From NCBI GenBank assembly GCA_965221755.1, contig OZ244921.1, positions 2,666,001 to 2,730,000 on the forward strand: DNA of 64,000 bases, in the 5' to 3' direction. Positions 23,765 to 33,323 of the stretch are shown here, one piece after another. Within the stretch, counting starts at the first letter, position 1; every line of letters begins with the position of its first letter. Under the pieces are notes generated by a model. It worked only from the letters and a program-made list of their open reading frames with translations, did not search any database and was not told the DNA's origin. A program made the position numbers and the translations under genes. The stretch comes from Azophilus sp965221755. Lineage in GTDB: Bacteria; Pseudomonadota; Gammaproteobacteria; Pseudomonadales; Azotimanducaceae.

Positions 23765-26652
23765 CCGCTCGACTTGCGCGCGCGCTCCTGCTCGCCGCCT
23801 GCCCGGCGCTCGCGCAAGGCGCTGACGCCACAAGAACCTACGACATCTCAAACCCGGACCCGTCCTACGAGATCAAGACCGGGCAGGTCCTGCGCATCGA
23901 CTACGCCAACTACGGGACGAGGCCCGCCCCGGCCACCTACGCCTACGACTCCGCGTACGCGAACGGCTGCACCATCCACAGCATCGACCCCAACCGCATC
24001 TTCCTGGGCGTGAAGGCGGAGTACGCCGGATTCAAGGGCGCGGTGAGGACGAGCGGCCATTCGACGACGGTGGACACGTCCGGGCTGCCCGACCACGACG
24101 CCGCCCGCGCGCTCAAGTTCGAACTGCTTTACCAGCATTCGGGCAGCGAACCCTCGATCAGCCGATGCGTCACCGTGAGCCTGCTGCCGGCCACCGCCCA
24201 GGACAAGGCTGAGCGGGAGCAGGAGCGGGCGGCGGAAGCCGAGCGGGTCGGAGGCGACGTCGATGAGGTGATCCGCCGAGTGCGCGGGTACGCCAAGGAG
24301 ACCTTCAACGGAGACGCCCACGTCGGGCGCTGGCTGAGCGTGCTCAAGGCGCTCGGCGACGCCGGCAGCGGCTTCGACCTGTCGGGCGTTGCGCCCATGA
24401 CCCTGACGCAGGCCAAGGGCTTCGCCAAGCGCTTCTCGGCCGACCGGTGGGACCCGGTGGTGGTCGCTCTTGAGAGGGTTGAGGACGCCAAGGAGCCAGT
24501 GGCGTCAATAAACGACGTGAGCGTCGCCGAGGGGGAGCGGGCCGTCTTCACGGTGAGCCTGAGCAAGCCCGCCAGCCGAGCGGTGACCATCGGCTGGCGG
24601 ACGCGGGACGGCACCGCAGTGGCCGACGTGAATCCGGTCTTCCGCCCCCAAGCCCATAACCGCGATTACGTGCGGGCGTCGGGAACCCTGACGATCAAGG
24701 CGGGCGGAGCCAGCGGCGAGATCGCCGTGCGGACCTTGGCCGACACGGTCATCGAGTCGCTCTACCCCGACCGCTTCACCGTGCAGCTCAGGAATCCGGT
24801 GGGCGCGAGCCTTGCGGCAGGCGCAGCCACAGGCACGGCCACGATAACGGACGCCACGCAGCCGGGGCGGGCGCCTGCGTCCATCACGACCGAGAGCGTT
24901 TCGGTCTCTTCGCTCATCGACCCGCAAATCCCGTACAACTCAATCCGCCTGACGCTGCCGCCGACCTTCGAGGTCTATACGAATTACTCGGCATCGAACA
25001 CGAATGTCCTGGTCAACCGGGCCAGCCACAAGGTGCGGTTCGTCAAGGGGTGGGGAAGCGCCGGCCTGGGCCAGGTGTGCGGCAGCTTCGTCGATGTTGT
25101 GGGACTCGACAGGAGCTCATCCGCGAACAACTTCCCCCGCGTCCTGCTTCCGTTTGACGACAAGCCGTTGCGGCTGACCTACACGGAGCCGACCGAAGTG
25201 GCCTTCGCCATTCAGCCGTGCGGGCGCAAGGCGGCGGGAAAGACGTTCAAGCTGCAAATCGACGGCCCCACCACCTCCGGGGTCTTCAGAGGCGTGCTCG
25301 GCCATGTCAACGTCAGGTTCCGAACGCTGGCCGAGGAGTTCGAGGCAGTGCTGGCCCGGTTCGATTTCGAGGAATTCCCCGCATGCATAGCGGCGCAGCG
25401 CGACTTCATTGAGGCTTTGGAAAAGGGGACGACTTCCCCGTTCGGGCGCGCCTTCACCCCTGAAGCGCTGGAGCAGGCGTGCAGCTACCAGCCGTTTCCC
25501 GGCTCAAGCTTCCGCGAAAGCTTGATTTTCGGAGGCAACACGGGGCCGGAGCTCCGGGACTGGTCGGAGTCGGAATGGGAGGCCCTCGTCGCCAAGGCCA
25601 GCGCGCCGCCGCCTGAGCCCCCGCCGACGGCGGAGGAGTCCTTCGTCTCCGCCCACCGGGACAGGATCAGGATCGGGAACAGGAACAATGCGTTCTACGA
25701 AGCCGAACCCGCCTCGAACCTCTCGCAGGGCGCGCTCTGGGCCGGGCGCCGCAACGCCATCCGCGTTTTCCACGACCTGAACTTTGCGGCGCAGGACGCT
25801 CCCTTGCTGGTCTCGCTCAAAGGCTCCGTCGGCACCCGGTGGCCAGGCAACTTCCATTTCTCCAACTCAGGCCATCCGATTCGCCCCGAAGCGCATCCCT
25901 ACGGGACCTCGCTTGCCATTGAGTTCAATGCGCGCCAAAACGCCCTTGGCGCGGGCCAATTAATAGTGGACAGCGAGGGGCGGCGCCCGGCCGGCTGCTA
26001 CGTCAGTTCGCCGCCGTCGCGCTGCTACGACCAGGGCGGGCGGCCGCTGGCCAAGCAAATCGGGTTCCACATCAGCCTGATCCCTCCCGCCACAGGCGAG
26101 CGGATGACGGTGGAGGTGTGGGCCGACCGGGAAGGCGATGGCATCGGCCCCTCGCTGCTCAAGACCTACACATGGAGCCTTTACGGGGCGGTTGGCCGCG
26201 CCGAGGTGATCCGCCGGGTTCGGGAGTACGCCAATGAGTCGTTCCATGGACAGGCGCACGTCGGCCGATGGCTGAGCGTGCTCAAGGCCCTGGGCGACAC
26301 CGGCAGCGGCCATGACCTGTCGGGCGTCACCGCCATGACGCTGGCCCAGGCGAAGGGGTACGCTGCGATCTTCAAGCCGGATCGGTGGGACCCGGTCGTT
26401 CAGTTGATGGGGGAGCAGGCGGGCGCCTCCATCTGCGCAAGCGACCAACTCAAGGCTGACGTGGCCGGGTACGCGCTCGAGACGGGGAACGGAGACGCCC
26501 ACGTCGCCAAATGGAAGCGGGTGGGGCACACCTTTGCCGGCACGTCCGGCAACCCCTTCACCGTTGCCGAGGCCGAGAGGGAGTCGCAGACCAACGCCGC
26601 CCACCGATGGAATCCCGTGGTCGCCGCCCTGCGGTGCCTGCAAGGGCGCTAA
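23761..26652 (+). CDS. large secreted protein with Calx-beta domain and a threefold C-terminal-type repeat
   Basis: A 963-residue protein with a signal peptide (residues 1-21, ARALLLAACPALAQGADA). A Calx-beta domain lies at about residues 247-370 (SVAEGERAVFTVSLSKPA, then DTVIESLYPDRFTVQL). A roughly 72-residue module occurs three times, at about 168-240, 813-885 and 891-963: consensus V..Y..ET.NG.AHV.RW..VL...G, then MT..EA, then RW.PVV.AL. The region 380-800 is beta-rich with no recognised fold. Calx-beta domains bind calcium in cell-surface and matrix proteins, so an exported adhesin-like or matrix role is inferred. ATG 23761 has no Shine-Dalgarno sequence; the ribosome site lies at the upstream leader ORF. 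A smaller Calx-beta protein is encoded at 49130-49753. Confidence 0.75.
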   Translation: MTARLARALLLAACPALAQGADATRTYDISNPDPSYEIKTGQVLRIDYANYGTRPAPATYAYDSAYANGCTIHSIDPNRIFLGVKAEYAGFKGAVRTSGHSTTVDTSGLPDHDAARALKFELLYQHSGSEPSISRCVTVSLLPATAQDKAEREQERAAEAERVGGDVDEVIRRVRGYAKETFNGDAHVGRWLSVLKALGDAGSGFDLSGVAPMTLTQAKGFAKRFSADRWDPVVVALERVEDAKEPVASINDVSVAEGERAVFTVSLSKPASRAVTIGWRTRDGTAVADVNPVFRPQAHNRDYVRASGTLTIKAGGASGEIAVRTLADTVIESLYPDRFTVQLRNPVGASLAAGAATGTATITDATQPGRAPASITTESVSVSSLIDPQIPYNSIRLTLPPTFEVYTNYSASNTNVLVNRASHKVRFVKGWGSAGLGQVCGSFVDVVGLDRSSSANNFPRVLLPFDDKPLRLTYTEPTEVAFAIQPCGRKAAGKTFKLQIDGPTTSGVFRGVLGHVNVRFRTLAEEFEAVLARFDFEEFPACIAAQRDFIEALEKGTTSPFGRAFTPEALEQACSYQPFPGSSFRESLIFGGNTGPELRDWSESEWEALVAKASAPPPEPPPTAEESFVSAHRDRIRIGNRNNAFYEAEPASNLSQGALWAGRRNAIRVFHDLNFAAQDAPLLVSLKGSVGTRWPGNFHFSNSGHPIRPEAHPYGTSLAIEFNARQNALGAGQLIVDSEGRRPAGCYVSSPPSRCYDQGGRPLAKQIGFHISLIPPATGERMTVEVWADREGDGIGPSLLKTYTWSLYGAVGRAEVIRRVREYANESFHGQAHVGRWLSVLKALGDTGSGHDLSGVTAMTLAQAKGYAAIFKPDRWDPVVQLMGEQAGASICASDQLKADVAGYALETGNGDAHVAKWKRVGHTFAGTSGNPFTVAEAERESQTNAAHRWNPVVAALRCLQGR

Positions 26653-26778
26653 AGGTCCCGCTGCGCCCGAAACGTCCGGCAAAGGCATGAGCCTGGTCGT
26701 GGATGCGCGGTTGGGCAAACGCCCCGACGCAAGGGTCCAAGCTTGGCCAGGCGAAGCTGGACTGGAAAACGGCCAAAA

Positions 26779-27037
26779 TGGCCCGGAAGCGCTTCGCCGC
26801 CTCCGCCAGCGCCGACGTCTTCCCCGAACCCGGCGGGCCGGAGATGACCAAGTGGGAGGGGATGCTCTCCGTCTCATCCAATGCCTCCTCCACCTGTTCG
26901 CCAATGGCCTTGAGGACGTCGGAGCGTCCCGCAAAGGCGGGTGGGGGAAGCCGCTCCCCGCGCCGGCTGAAGGCGCGCAGCGCCTTTGCCGCCTGCGGGG
27001 CAATGCCCTTTCTCAGGGGAATGTCGGGATGCCTCAT
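26779..27037 (-). pseudogene. truncated 5' end of an AAA ATPase gene (copy C)
   Basis: From ATG 27037 the frame encodes the first 86 residues of the ATPase encoded at 32180-33499 (MRHPDIPLRKGIAPQ... through GPPGSGKTSALAEAAKRFRA) without visible change. At base 26779 homology stops and the frame runs into unrelated sequence. The Walker A is present but everything after it is missing, so this is a remnant. Confidence 0.85.
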
Positions 27038-27233
27038 CGCCTTCGCCCCGTTCAGGCCACCATAAGCCGATTATAGAGTGGGCCAAGCGCTCACGCACAA
27101 TGCGCAGGGCGGTCAGGTCGAGGGCCGGACTTCGCCCTCAGCCCACGACCCCCGCCAAGGACCGGGCAGTCCAAGGCCAGGAGCGAACCCGCAAGGTCCG
27201 GCCCCTTTCTCCTATGCGCAGCAAGGGGGCAAC
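26779..27233. repeat. 455-bp direct repeat, left copy
   Basis: The segment matches 33241-33695 at a constant offset of 6462 bases. It covers the ATPase 5' end and its upstream region, ending with the CCCCTTTCTCC...AAGGGGG palindrome. The two copies bracket a 6-kb block with the IS481-type element and the ATPase genes. Confidence 0.85.
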
Positions 27234-27662
27234 GCTTGATCGAACCGATACGCGTGGGCTGGCGCAATTGTGATCCACTTTGCGGAGCGTGCCGCACCGA
27301 ACGCTGTTGTCCGAAATCGCCCCCAAAGTGCCACAATGCGCTGTGTGTCACTTGATGGGAGCGCATGGCGTTCGCGCTTTCCGACATCAGCCCAAAGGGA
27401 CTGCCCGATCTCCTGCCCCTGTGGAAAGGCACTCCGTTCGGCGACACCGTGGAGCGCCACACACGGAATGGACACAGCCTCCACGCCGCCGTGACCTGGG
27501 CGATGAACGAGCACGGCATGCAGGGCTGGCCCACTGCCACAGAGCCGCATCCGGCCCCGTAGCCTATGGCCCATCCACAGCCCGTTGCGCCAGGGCCGAC
27601 GCGGCCAGCATCCTCAAAGCCTGCCAGCAGGCCGGACAAGCCGAGGCGCCAGCCGCCCCTGA
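27234..27662. other. 429-base stretch without a confident gene
   Basis: Only a 65-codon frame (27365-27562, beginning MAFALSDISPKGLPDLLP) stands out. It has a natural-looking start but no recognised domain and no clear ribosome site. It may be a small gene or a fragment. Confidence 0.4.
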
Positions 27663-27757
27663 ATGTGCGGGCTCAGAAACATACCGGAATCTGATCTAAG
27701 CGACGAGCGCGGAGTTTCGCGCCAGCGAAACTCCATCCGCGACCGTCAGGTCGCGCA
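27663..27757. repeat. dispersed MITE-like element, copy 5
   Basis: It starts TGTGCGGGCTCAGAAACATA, continues CCGGAATCTGATCTAAGCG, contains the palindrome GGAGTTTCGCGCCAGCGAAA plus CTCC, and ends GCGACCGTCAGGTCGCGC. It is an inverted, nearly identical copy of 18566-18660. It directly abuts the left end of the IS481-type element, which starts with the same TGTGCGGGCTCAGAAAC. Confidence 0.7.
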
Positions 27758-29000
27758 TGTGCGGGCTCAGAAACCTTTCGGAACTTCCTCCCCGGGGCCT
27801 GGCCCCATGAACTGACTGGACGGGGAGGGTGGCGCCGGGCCATGAACGGAGGGAGCCGTAGGCGACCGGAGTTCATGGCCCGGCGGCGCGGCGCGATGCG
27901 CCCCGCCGCCGGCTCAGGCATGCTTGATTCATTCACTGAACAAGGAGCCTGAGCATGAAACTGTTGCACGCCTGCCCACCTTCCTGCAAGCGCCTGCGCA
28001 TCGACGCCGACACGGCGGGGGCCGCCGAGGAGCGCCTGCGCGCCCTCGAACTCATCGACCGGATGGTCGCCGGCGGCATGCGCCGCGGCGACGCCCTGCG
28101 CACCGTCGGCTTGGCCAGGAGCACCTACTACGACTGGCGCAGGGCCTTCCGGCGCGGCGGCGTCCGGGCGCTCAAGCCCAAGTGTACCCGCCCCCGAACC
28201 GTCCGCCGCCGGCGCTGGACCGACGCCGACGACCGCGCCGTGCTCAAGCTGCGCGCGGAGCACCCCTACATGGGCAAGGCCAAGCTGCGCGCGATGCTGG
28301 CCAGGGACGGCCTGGCCCTGTCCGTCTCCACCGTCGGGCGCATCCTCTCCAGGGCCATCGCCGACGGGCGCATCAAGCCCGCGTCCTTCTGCGAGGGGCG
28401 CGCCAAGCCCAAGCGCCGCCGCCGCTTCGACGACGCCTGGGCGAACCGATGGAAGTTCGGCGACCGGGCCAGGGGCCCCGGCGAGATGCTCCAGATCGAC
28501 CACATGACCTACAGCCGCGACGGCCGCGCCCTCAAGGAGTTCCGCGCCGTCTGCCCCGTCACCAAGTTCATGGCCGCCCGCGTCTTCTCCCGCGCCACCG
28601 CCGGCAACGCCAAGCGCTTCCTCGAAGCGGTGCTCGAGGCCATGCCGTTCCCCGTCCGATCCATCCAGGTGGACGGCGGCAGCGAGTTCATGGCCGACTT
28701 CGAGCGCGCCTGCGAGGCGATGGGCATCCCACTGCACGTCCTGCCGCCGAGAAGGCCCCAGTGGAACGGCTGCGTCGAGCGCGCCAACCGATCCGCCCGC
28801 ATCGAGTTCTGGAACCTCTACGACGGACCCCTCACCGTCGCCGACGTCGCCCCAAGGCTCGCCCGGCACGAGTTCTTCCACAACTACCGGCGGCCGCACT
28901 GGGCGCTGGATTGCCGAACCCCGAACGAGTACCTTGTCGGGATCGAGGATGCTGCCTGATCCGGCAGGCGAAAAGTTCCGAAATGTCCTGAGCCGGCACA
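27758..29000 (+). mobile_element. IS481-family insertion sequence, 1243 bp
   Basis: Left end TGTGCGGGCTCAGAAACCTT and right end (complement) TGTGCCGGCTCAGGACATTT continue into TTCGGAACTT in both, giving imperfect inverted repeats of about 28 bases. The 5'-TGT termini, the size and the single transposase gene fit IS481. No obvious target duplication is visible. Between the left end and the transposase a 15-bp perfect inverted repeat (27833-27847 with 27871-27885, CGCCGGGCCATGAAC) could form a hairpin that limits read-through from outside. Confidence 0.8.
27955..28959 (+). CDS. IS481-family transposase
   Basis: A 334-residue DDE transposase. The N-terminal helix-turn-helix region reads GLARSTYYDWRRAFRRGGVRAL. 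The catalytic triad is D in EMLQIDHMTYS, D in SIQVDGGSEFM, and E in NGCVERANRSARIEF, followed by the NYRRPHWAL C-terminal signature. The reading frame is intact, so the element may be active. AAGGAG precedes ATG 27955 by six bases. Confidence 0.92.
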   Translation: MKLLHACPPSCKRLRIDADTAGAAEERLRALELIDRMVAGGMRRGDALRTVGLARSTYYDWRRAFRRGGVRALKPKCTRPRTVRRRRWTDADDRAVLKLRAEHPYMGKAKLRAMLARDGLALSVSTVGRILSRAIADGRIKPASFCEGRAKPKRRRRFDDAWANRWKFGDRARGPGEMLQIDHMTYSRDGRALKEFRAVCPVTKFMAARVFSRATAGNAKRFLEAVLEAMPFPVRSIQVDGGSEFMADFERACEAMGIPLHVLPPRRPQWNGCVERANRSARIEFWNLYDGPLTVADVAPRLARHEFFHNYRRPHWALDCRTPNEYLVGIEDAA

Positions 29001-29060
29001 CTGAATTGACCTTCCTGCCCCACCCCCGTAACATTTGTTGAGGCGTCGAGGAGAAAGCGC

Positions 29061-30362
29061 ATGGCCCTTTGGAGGAAAGCTGGCCCCCTTGGCCCTGACC
29101 AGCTGCGCAAAAGGCTCTCCGATCTCGCCGATAGTGGAGAGCGGGGCCGGCCTTTGGTCTTTGCAGGACGCAGGGCAGAACTGCAGATGCTCCTGAAGGC
29201 CACCCAGGCGGGCCGTCTCCCGCCCAACGGGCACCCCGGGGGCAGCGTCTTCATCCACGGCGCACCTGGCGCAGGCAAAACCTCCCTGGTCCATGCGTTC
29301 AAGGACGCCCTGGCAAAAAACCAGCCCAAAGCGGCCTTTGTTTTCTGCGCCAAAGTCCCTTCAGAGGCATCCCTTCAGCTAATCCACCACCGCCTCCTTG
29401 CCCATTTTCTTGGCGGCAAGGTTGCTCAGCCAGGCGAGACCACAACCAAGACCAAAGCGGGCGTCATTGGCGTGCCCGGTCTAGGTCAAGCAGGAGTCGA
29501 AACCGGAGTCCACACGAATCTGCCCGGATCGCTGGACATCGCATCAGTCGCGGCGAAAGCGGACAGGAGAAGGATGAGGGGGCGCTTCCCGCCTTTGGTA
29601 ATCGCCATCGACGAGATGCAGAACCTCGCCCCCAGCACGCCTGCAGCCTCATTCGTGGAGGACCTCCACACGCAAAGCGAACTGCCGATACTGCTGTTTG
29701 GTTCAGGTCTGTCAACCTCCCGCCAGGCGATCACCGCAGCGGGAATATCCAGGACGCGAGCGGACAGGAGCGTCACGCTAGGCGGCCTGCACCCGGATGA
29801 GGCCCTTGCCTGTGCCAGGCAATCCCTCGCTCTTCTCCGCTCCTGGGGAGTGTTCTGCGCGCAGGAGGAGTTGGATGCCTGGGCTGAATGCCTTGCGCAA
29901 GCAAGCGACAACTGGCCCAGACACCTGCATTGCTACTTATCCCCGCTCTACTCAAGCCTGTCCAAGCAGGATGTCCCCTCGCTCCCTGCAACCGACCTTG
30001 CCGAGATTGTCGAGCGAGGCGATGCGCTTAGGTCCGCGCGCTACAGGGAGGCCATCGAGCCGACCTTGGCGTTTCTCCCGATCATAGGGGCCATCCACGC
30101 CGCAATCAGCGACGCCCCGTCCACCATCCCGGAAGCCCTTGAGATCATTTCGGACGCACGAGACCACCTTCTCACCGACGGAAGGGCCAGGTCGTTCAAC
30201 AAAATATACCCAACCGACGAGGACTTCATGCTGAAGTTGCTCCGTTCCGGCGTCATCGAGTCCCTTCCTGACGGAACCATATGCTCCCCCGTTCCGTCCA
30301 TGACGGATTTCGTCAGGGCTGAATGCGAGAGGGCCAACATCCCGTTCCCAGGAACGCAGTGA
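29061..30362 (+). CDS. AAA/ORC-like ATPase, divergent member of the local family
   Basis: A 433-residue P-loop ATPase. Walker A is IHGAPGAGKTSLVHAFKDAL (about residue 72) and Walker B is LVIAIDEMQNLAP. It shares the layout of the minus-strand copies: a short variable N-terminus, LVFAGRRAELQML before the P-loop, ATPase core, and a C-terminal winged-helix-like part. GAGGAG lies 10 bases before ATG 29061. Its biological role is unknown; the DExQN Walker B recalls ATPases such as ExeA, TniB and ORC1-like proteins. It starts 60 bases after the right end of the IS element. Confidence 0.75.
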   Translation: MALWRKAGPLGPDQLRKRLSDLADSGERGRPLVFAGRRAELQMLLKATQAGRLPPNGHPGGSVFIHGAPGAGKTSLVHAFKDALAKNQPKAAFVFCAKVPSEASLQLIHHRLLAHFLGGKVAQPGETTTKTKAGVIGVPGLGQAGVETGVHTNLPGSLDIASVAAKADRRRMRGRFPPLVIAIDEMQNLAPSTPAASFVEDLHTQSELPILLFGSGLSTSRQAITAAGISRTRADRSVTLGGLHPDEALACARQSLALLRSWGVFCAQEELDAWAECLAQASDNWPRHLHCYLSPLYSSLSKQDVPSLPATDLAEIVERGDALRSARYREAIEPTLAFLPIIGAIHAAISDAPSTIPEALEIISDARDHLLTDGRARSFNKIYPTDEDFMLKLLRSGVIESLPDGTICSPVPSMTDFVRAECERANIPFPGTQ

Positions 30363-30454
30363 GGCGTTCGCCCTGACTGCTTTGACGCATCGTGCAAAGC
30401 GCTTGCTCAGCCCCTTTCTCCCATGCGCGGCAAGGGGTCAACGAATGCCTTTTC

Positions 30455-30558
30455 GAGATCGAGGATGCTGCCTGACCCGGCAGGCGAACCGAAGGTTCGT
30501 CATCGCGAAGCGCGGCTTCGCGCAGGCGAAAAGTTCCGAAATGTCCTGATCCGCCACA
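30455..30558. repeat. solo right end of the IS481-type element
   Basis: GAGGATGCTGCCTGACCCGG and AAAGTTCCGAAATGTCCTGA match the last 60 bases of the IS at 28945-29000, including the end of the transposase gene. A palindromic 41-base insertion (30487-30528, with GAAGCGCGGCTTCGC) interrupts it. It shows that another copy of the element was once here. Confidence 0.65.
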
Positions 30559-30602
30559 TTTCATTGAAGATTGTGCGTTTTGGCCGTATTGAGCAGTGGA
30601 TG

Positions 30603-30795
30603 TGCCGGGGCTAGCGCTCGCCGGCGACGGCGACGCTGCGGGCCAGGCGCGCCGGCGCCCGGCGTCGGGAAGGACGCCGGACAGCCCGAACAGCGGGCTT
30701 GCCCAGAGCGAGCCGCACCTGCTGCGAAACCACCTCCAGCAGGTCCGAGCGCCCAGCGAAGCAGGACGGCGGCTCCCGTTCGTTCACGGACAATG
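30603..30795 (-). pseudogene. internally deleted remnant of an ATPase gene (copy D)
   Basis: On the minus strand it reads NEREPPSCFAGRSDLLEVVS and QQVRLALGKP, close to the N-terminus of the gene at 30806-32125, then jumps to ARLARSVAVAGER, which belongs to the middle of the same protein. The Walker A and most of the core are missing. It lies immediately downstream of copy A. Confidence 0.75.
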
Positions 30796-30800
30796 TACAG

Positions 30801-31949
30801 GCCGGTCAGGGCGAGGGTCCGGCCTTCGCCTTCAGCGCCCGGTCGCACTCCCGCGCCATCTCCGCCAGGGCGTCGTCGTCGCTCTCCGCGCAGAGGTAGG
30901 TCCGCAGAGAGGGAATGGGCACCCGGAGCATGCCCCGCGCCGAAGGGGACGGCTCCAGCAGCCCGCAGTGGACGATCCACTCCACGGACTCTTCGGCCAG
31001 CGCCGCGCTGCGTCCCGTGCGGTCGACGATCTCATCGACCAGCCCCGCATGCGAGACGGCGCCGTTCCTGCCGGCGGCGTCCAGGCGGCGGCTGAGGATG
31101 GGCCTGACCCGGCTGTCCAGCCTCGCGTTGCCCACCACCTGCCTGCTGTAGGAAAGCCGCCGCCGGTGCCCGCCCTCAAGCATCCGCCCGACGTCGACCG
31201 ACGCCGGGCGCTCCGCCAGCTGCCCGGCCAGTTCGGCCAGGTAGCAGTGGACGTGCCGGGGGTAGCGCTCGCCGGCGACGGCGACGCTGCGGGCCAGGCG
31301 TCGGCGCCCGGCGTCGGGGACGACGCCGGACAGGCCGAACGGCGGGTGGTCGAGGAAGCCCGTGACCGCCGCCTCGGCCTCGGCCTCCGAGAAGGCGCCA
31401 AGGACGAAGGCGTCGCGCGCCAGCCGCGGCGAGGCCCCGGCGCGGGCGAGCCGGGCCGGCGTGTCCGAAAGCCCGGCGAAGACGGTCGTGGCGCGGATGC
31501 CCGGCGTGCTGCCCTGCGCAAGGCTCGAAGTCAAGTGAAAGGCGCGCGACGCATCGAAGGGCGGCGCGTTCTGCGCCTCGTCAACCAGGAACAGGAGCAG
31601 CGGGTCGCGTTCGACCAAGGCTCCAATGACGCGCCAGGCGCTCTTCTCCCCCGCCATCAGGTCGGCGCTGACGGCGTCGGTTGTTGTCTTGACGTCCCGC
31701 TTGATCCGAGCGAGCCGAAGGTCCGTCCCGCCGCTGACGGACTTGGCGCGCTGCTCCGCCAGTTGCGGGACGGACCCCTCCCGCCCCGCCGCCGTCAGCG
31801 CGGCGGCGACGACCTCAACCGGGTTGGATAGGTCCTCGCCGGCAAGCATGACGGGGATGACGTCCTTGGCCCGGAAGCGCTTCGCCGCCTCCGCCAGCGC
31901 CGACGTCTTCCCCGAACCCGGCGGGCCGGAGATGACCAAGTGGGAGGGG
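30801..31949. repeat. 1149-bp direct repeat, copy A
   Basis: The segment matches 32175-33323 at a constant offset of 1374 bases and encodes identical protein sequence (379 residues). Identity ends abruptly at GTGGGAGGGG, after which the two N-terminal regions diverge. Confidence 0.9.
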
Positions 31950-32125
31950 CGGCTGTCGGGCTTGCCCAGAGCGAGCTGCACCTGCTGCGAAACCGCATCC
32001 AGCAGGTCCGAGCGTCCCGCAAAGCAGGGCGGCGGCTCCCGTTCGCCGCCAACGCTGAAATCGGCCAAGGCCTCGGCCGCCGGGCGAGGCACGGCCCCGG
32101 CCAAGGGCAGGAGGGAATGGCGCAT
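30806..32125 (-). CDS. AAA ATPase, copy A
   Basis: A 439-residue P-loop ATPase with Walker A HLVISGPPGSGKTSALAEAA (about residue 62) and Walker B LLLFLVDEAQNAPPF. The C-terminal 150 residues contain a winged-helix-like region. Residues 61-439 are identical to copy B; the first 60 (MRHSLLPLAGAVPRPAAEAL onward) differ at many positions while keeping the FAGRSDLL motif. Function is unknown; candidates include transposition helper, DNA-bound regulator or defence ATPase. A TATAAT box lies 34 bases upstream of the ATG. Confidence 0.8.
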   Translation of the reverse strand: MRHSLLPLAGAVPRPAAEALADFSVGGEREPPPCFAGRSDLLDAVSQQVQLALGKPDSRPSHLVISGPPGSGKTSALAEAAKRFRAKDVIPVMLAGEDLSNPVEVVAAALTAAGREGSVPQLAEQRAKSVSGGTDLRLARIKRDVKTTTDAVSADLMAGEKSAWRVIGALVERDPLLLFLVDEAQNAPPFDASRAFHLTSSLAQGSTPGIRATTVFAGLSDTPARLARAGASPRLARDAFVLGAFSEAEAEAAVTGFLDHPPFGLSGVVPDAGRRRLARSVAVAGERYPRHVHCYLAELAGQLAERPASVDVGRMLEGGHRRRLSYSRQVVGNARLDSRVRPILSRRLDAAGRNGAVSHAGLVDEIVDRTGRSAALAEESVEWIVHCGLLEPSPSARGMLRVPIPSLRTYLCAESDDDALAEMARECDRALKAKAGPSP

Positions 32126-32158
32126 GTCTTTCCCCGTTCAGGTCTCGTCCGGGCGATT

Positions 32159-32164
32159 ATTATA
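32159..32164 (-). promoter_or_regulatory. TATAAT -10-like box upstream of ATPase copy A
   Basis: A perfect TATAAT on the minus strand, 34 bases before the start codon, in the same place as in copy B. No good -35 is seen. Confidence 0.4.
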
Positions 32165-32174
32165 GAATGCGCGG

Positions 32175-33323
32175 GCCGGTCAGGGCGAGGGTCCGGCCTT
32201 CGCCTTCAGCGCCCGGTCGCACTCCCGCGCCATCTCCGCCAGGGCGTCGTCGTCGCTCTCCGCGCAGAGGTAGGTCCGCAGAGAGGGAATGGGCACCCGG
32301 AGCATGCCCCGCGCCGAAGGGGACGGCTCCAGCAGCCCGCAGTGGACGATCCACTCCACGGACTCTTCGGCCAGCGCCGCGCTGCGTCCCGTGCGGTCGA
32401 CGATCTCATCGACCAGCCCCGCATGCGAGACGGCGCCGTTCCTGCCGGCGGCGTCCAGGCGGCGGCTGAGGATGGGCCTGACCCGGCTGTCCAGCCTCGC
32501 GTTGCCCACCACCTGCCTGCTGTAGGAAAGCCGCCGCCGGTGCCCGCCCTCAAGCATCCGCCCGACGTCGACCGACGCCGGGCGCTCCGCCAGCTGCCCG
32601 GCCAGTTCGGCCAGGTAGCAGTGGACGTGCCGGGGGTAGCGCTCGCCGGCGACGGCGACGCTGCGGGCCAGGCGTCGGCGCCCGGCGTCGGGGACGACGC
32701 CGGACAGGCCGAACGGCGGGTGGTCGAGGAAGCCCGTGACCGCCGCCTCGGCCTCGGCCTCCGAGAAGGCGCCAAGGACGAAGGCGTCGCGCGCCAGCCG
32801 CGGCGAGGCCCCGGCGCGGGCGAGCCGGGCCGGCGTGTCCGAAAGCCCGGCGAAGACGGTCGTGGCGCGGATGCCCGGCGTGCTGCCCTGCGCAAGGCTC
32901 GAAGTCAAGTGAAAGGCGCGCGACGCATCGAAGGGCGGCGCGTTCTGCGCCTCGTCAACCAGGAACAGGAGCAGCGGGTCGCGTTCGACCAAGGCTCCAA
33001 TGACGCGCCAGGCGCTCTTCTCCCCCGCCATCAGGTCGGCGCTGACGGCGTCGGTTGTTGTCTTGACGTCCCGCTTGATCCGAGCGAGCCGAAGGTCCGT
33101 CCCGCCGCTGACGGACTTGGCGCGCTGCTCCGCCAGTTGCGGGACGGACCCCTCCCGCCCCGCCGCCGTCAGCGCGGCGGCGACGACCTCAACCGGGTTG
33201 GATAGGTCCTCGCCGGCAAGCATGACGGGGATGACGTCCTTGGCCCGGAAGCGCTTCGCCGCCTCCGCCAGCGCCGACGTCTTCCCCGAACCCGGCGGGC
33301 CGGAGATGACCAAGTGGGAGGGG
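32175..33323. repeat. 1149-bp direct repeat, copy B
   Basis: Partner of 30801-31949; see that entry for the boundaries. The tandem arrangement is what unequal crossing-over or gene conversion between the two ATPase genes would leave. Confidence 0.9.

Noticed and set aside
30596..33205. Two long plus-strand open frames (411 and 421 codons) opposite the ATPase genes
   Set aside because: They are antisense to genes with clear Walker A and B motifs, and their translations are Arg/Gly/Ala-rich without any domain. High GC content keeps such frames open.
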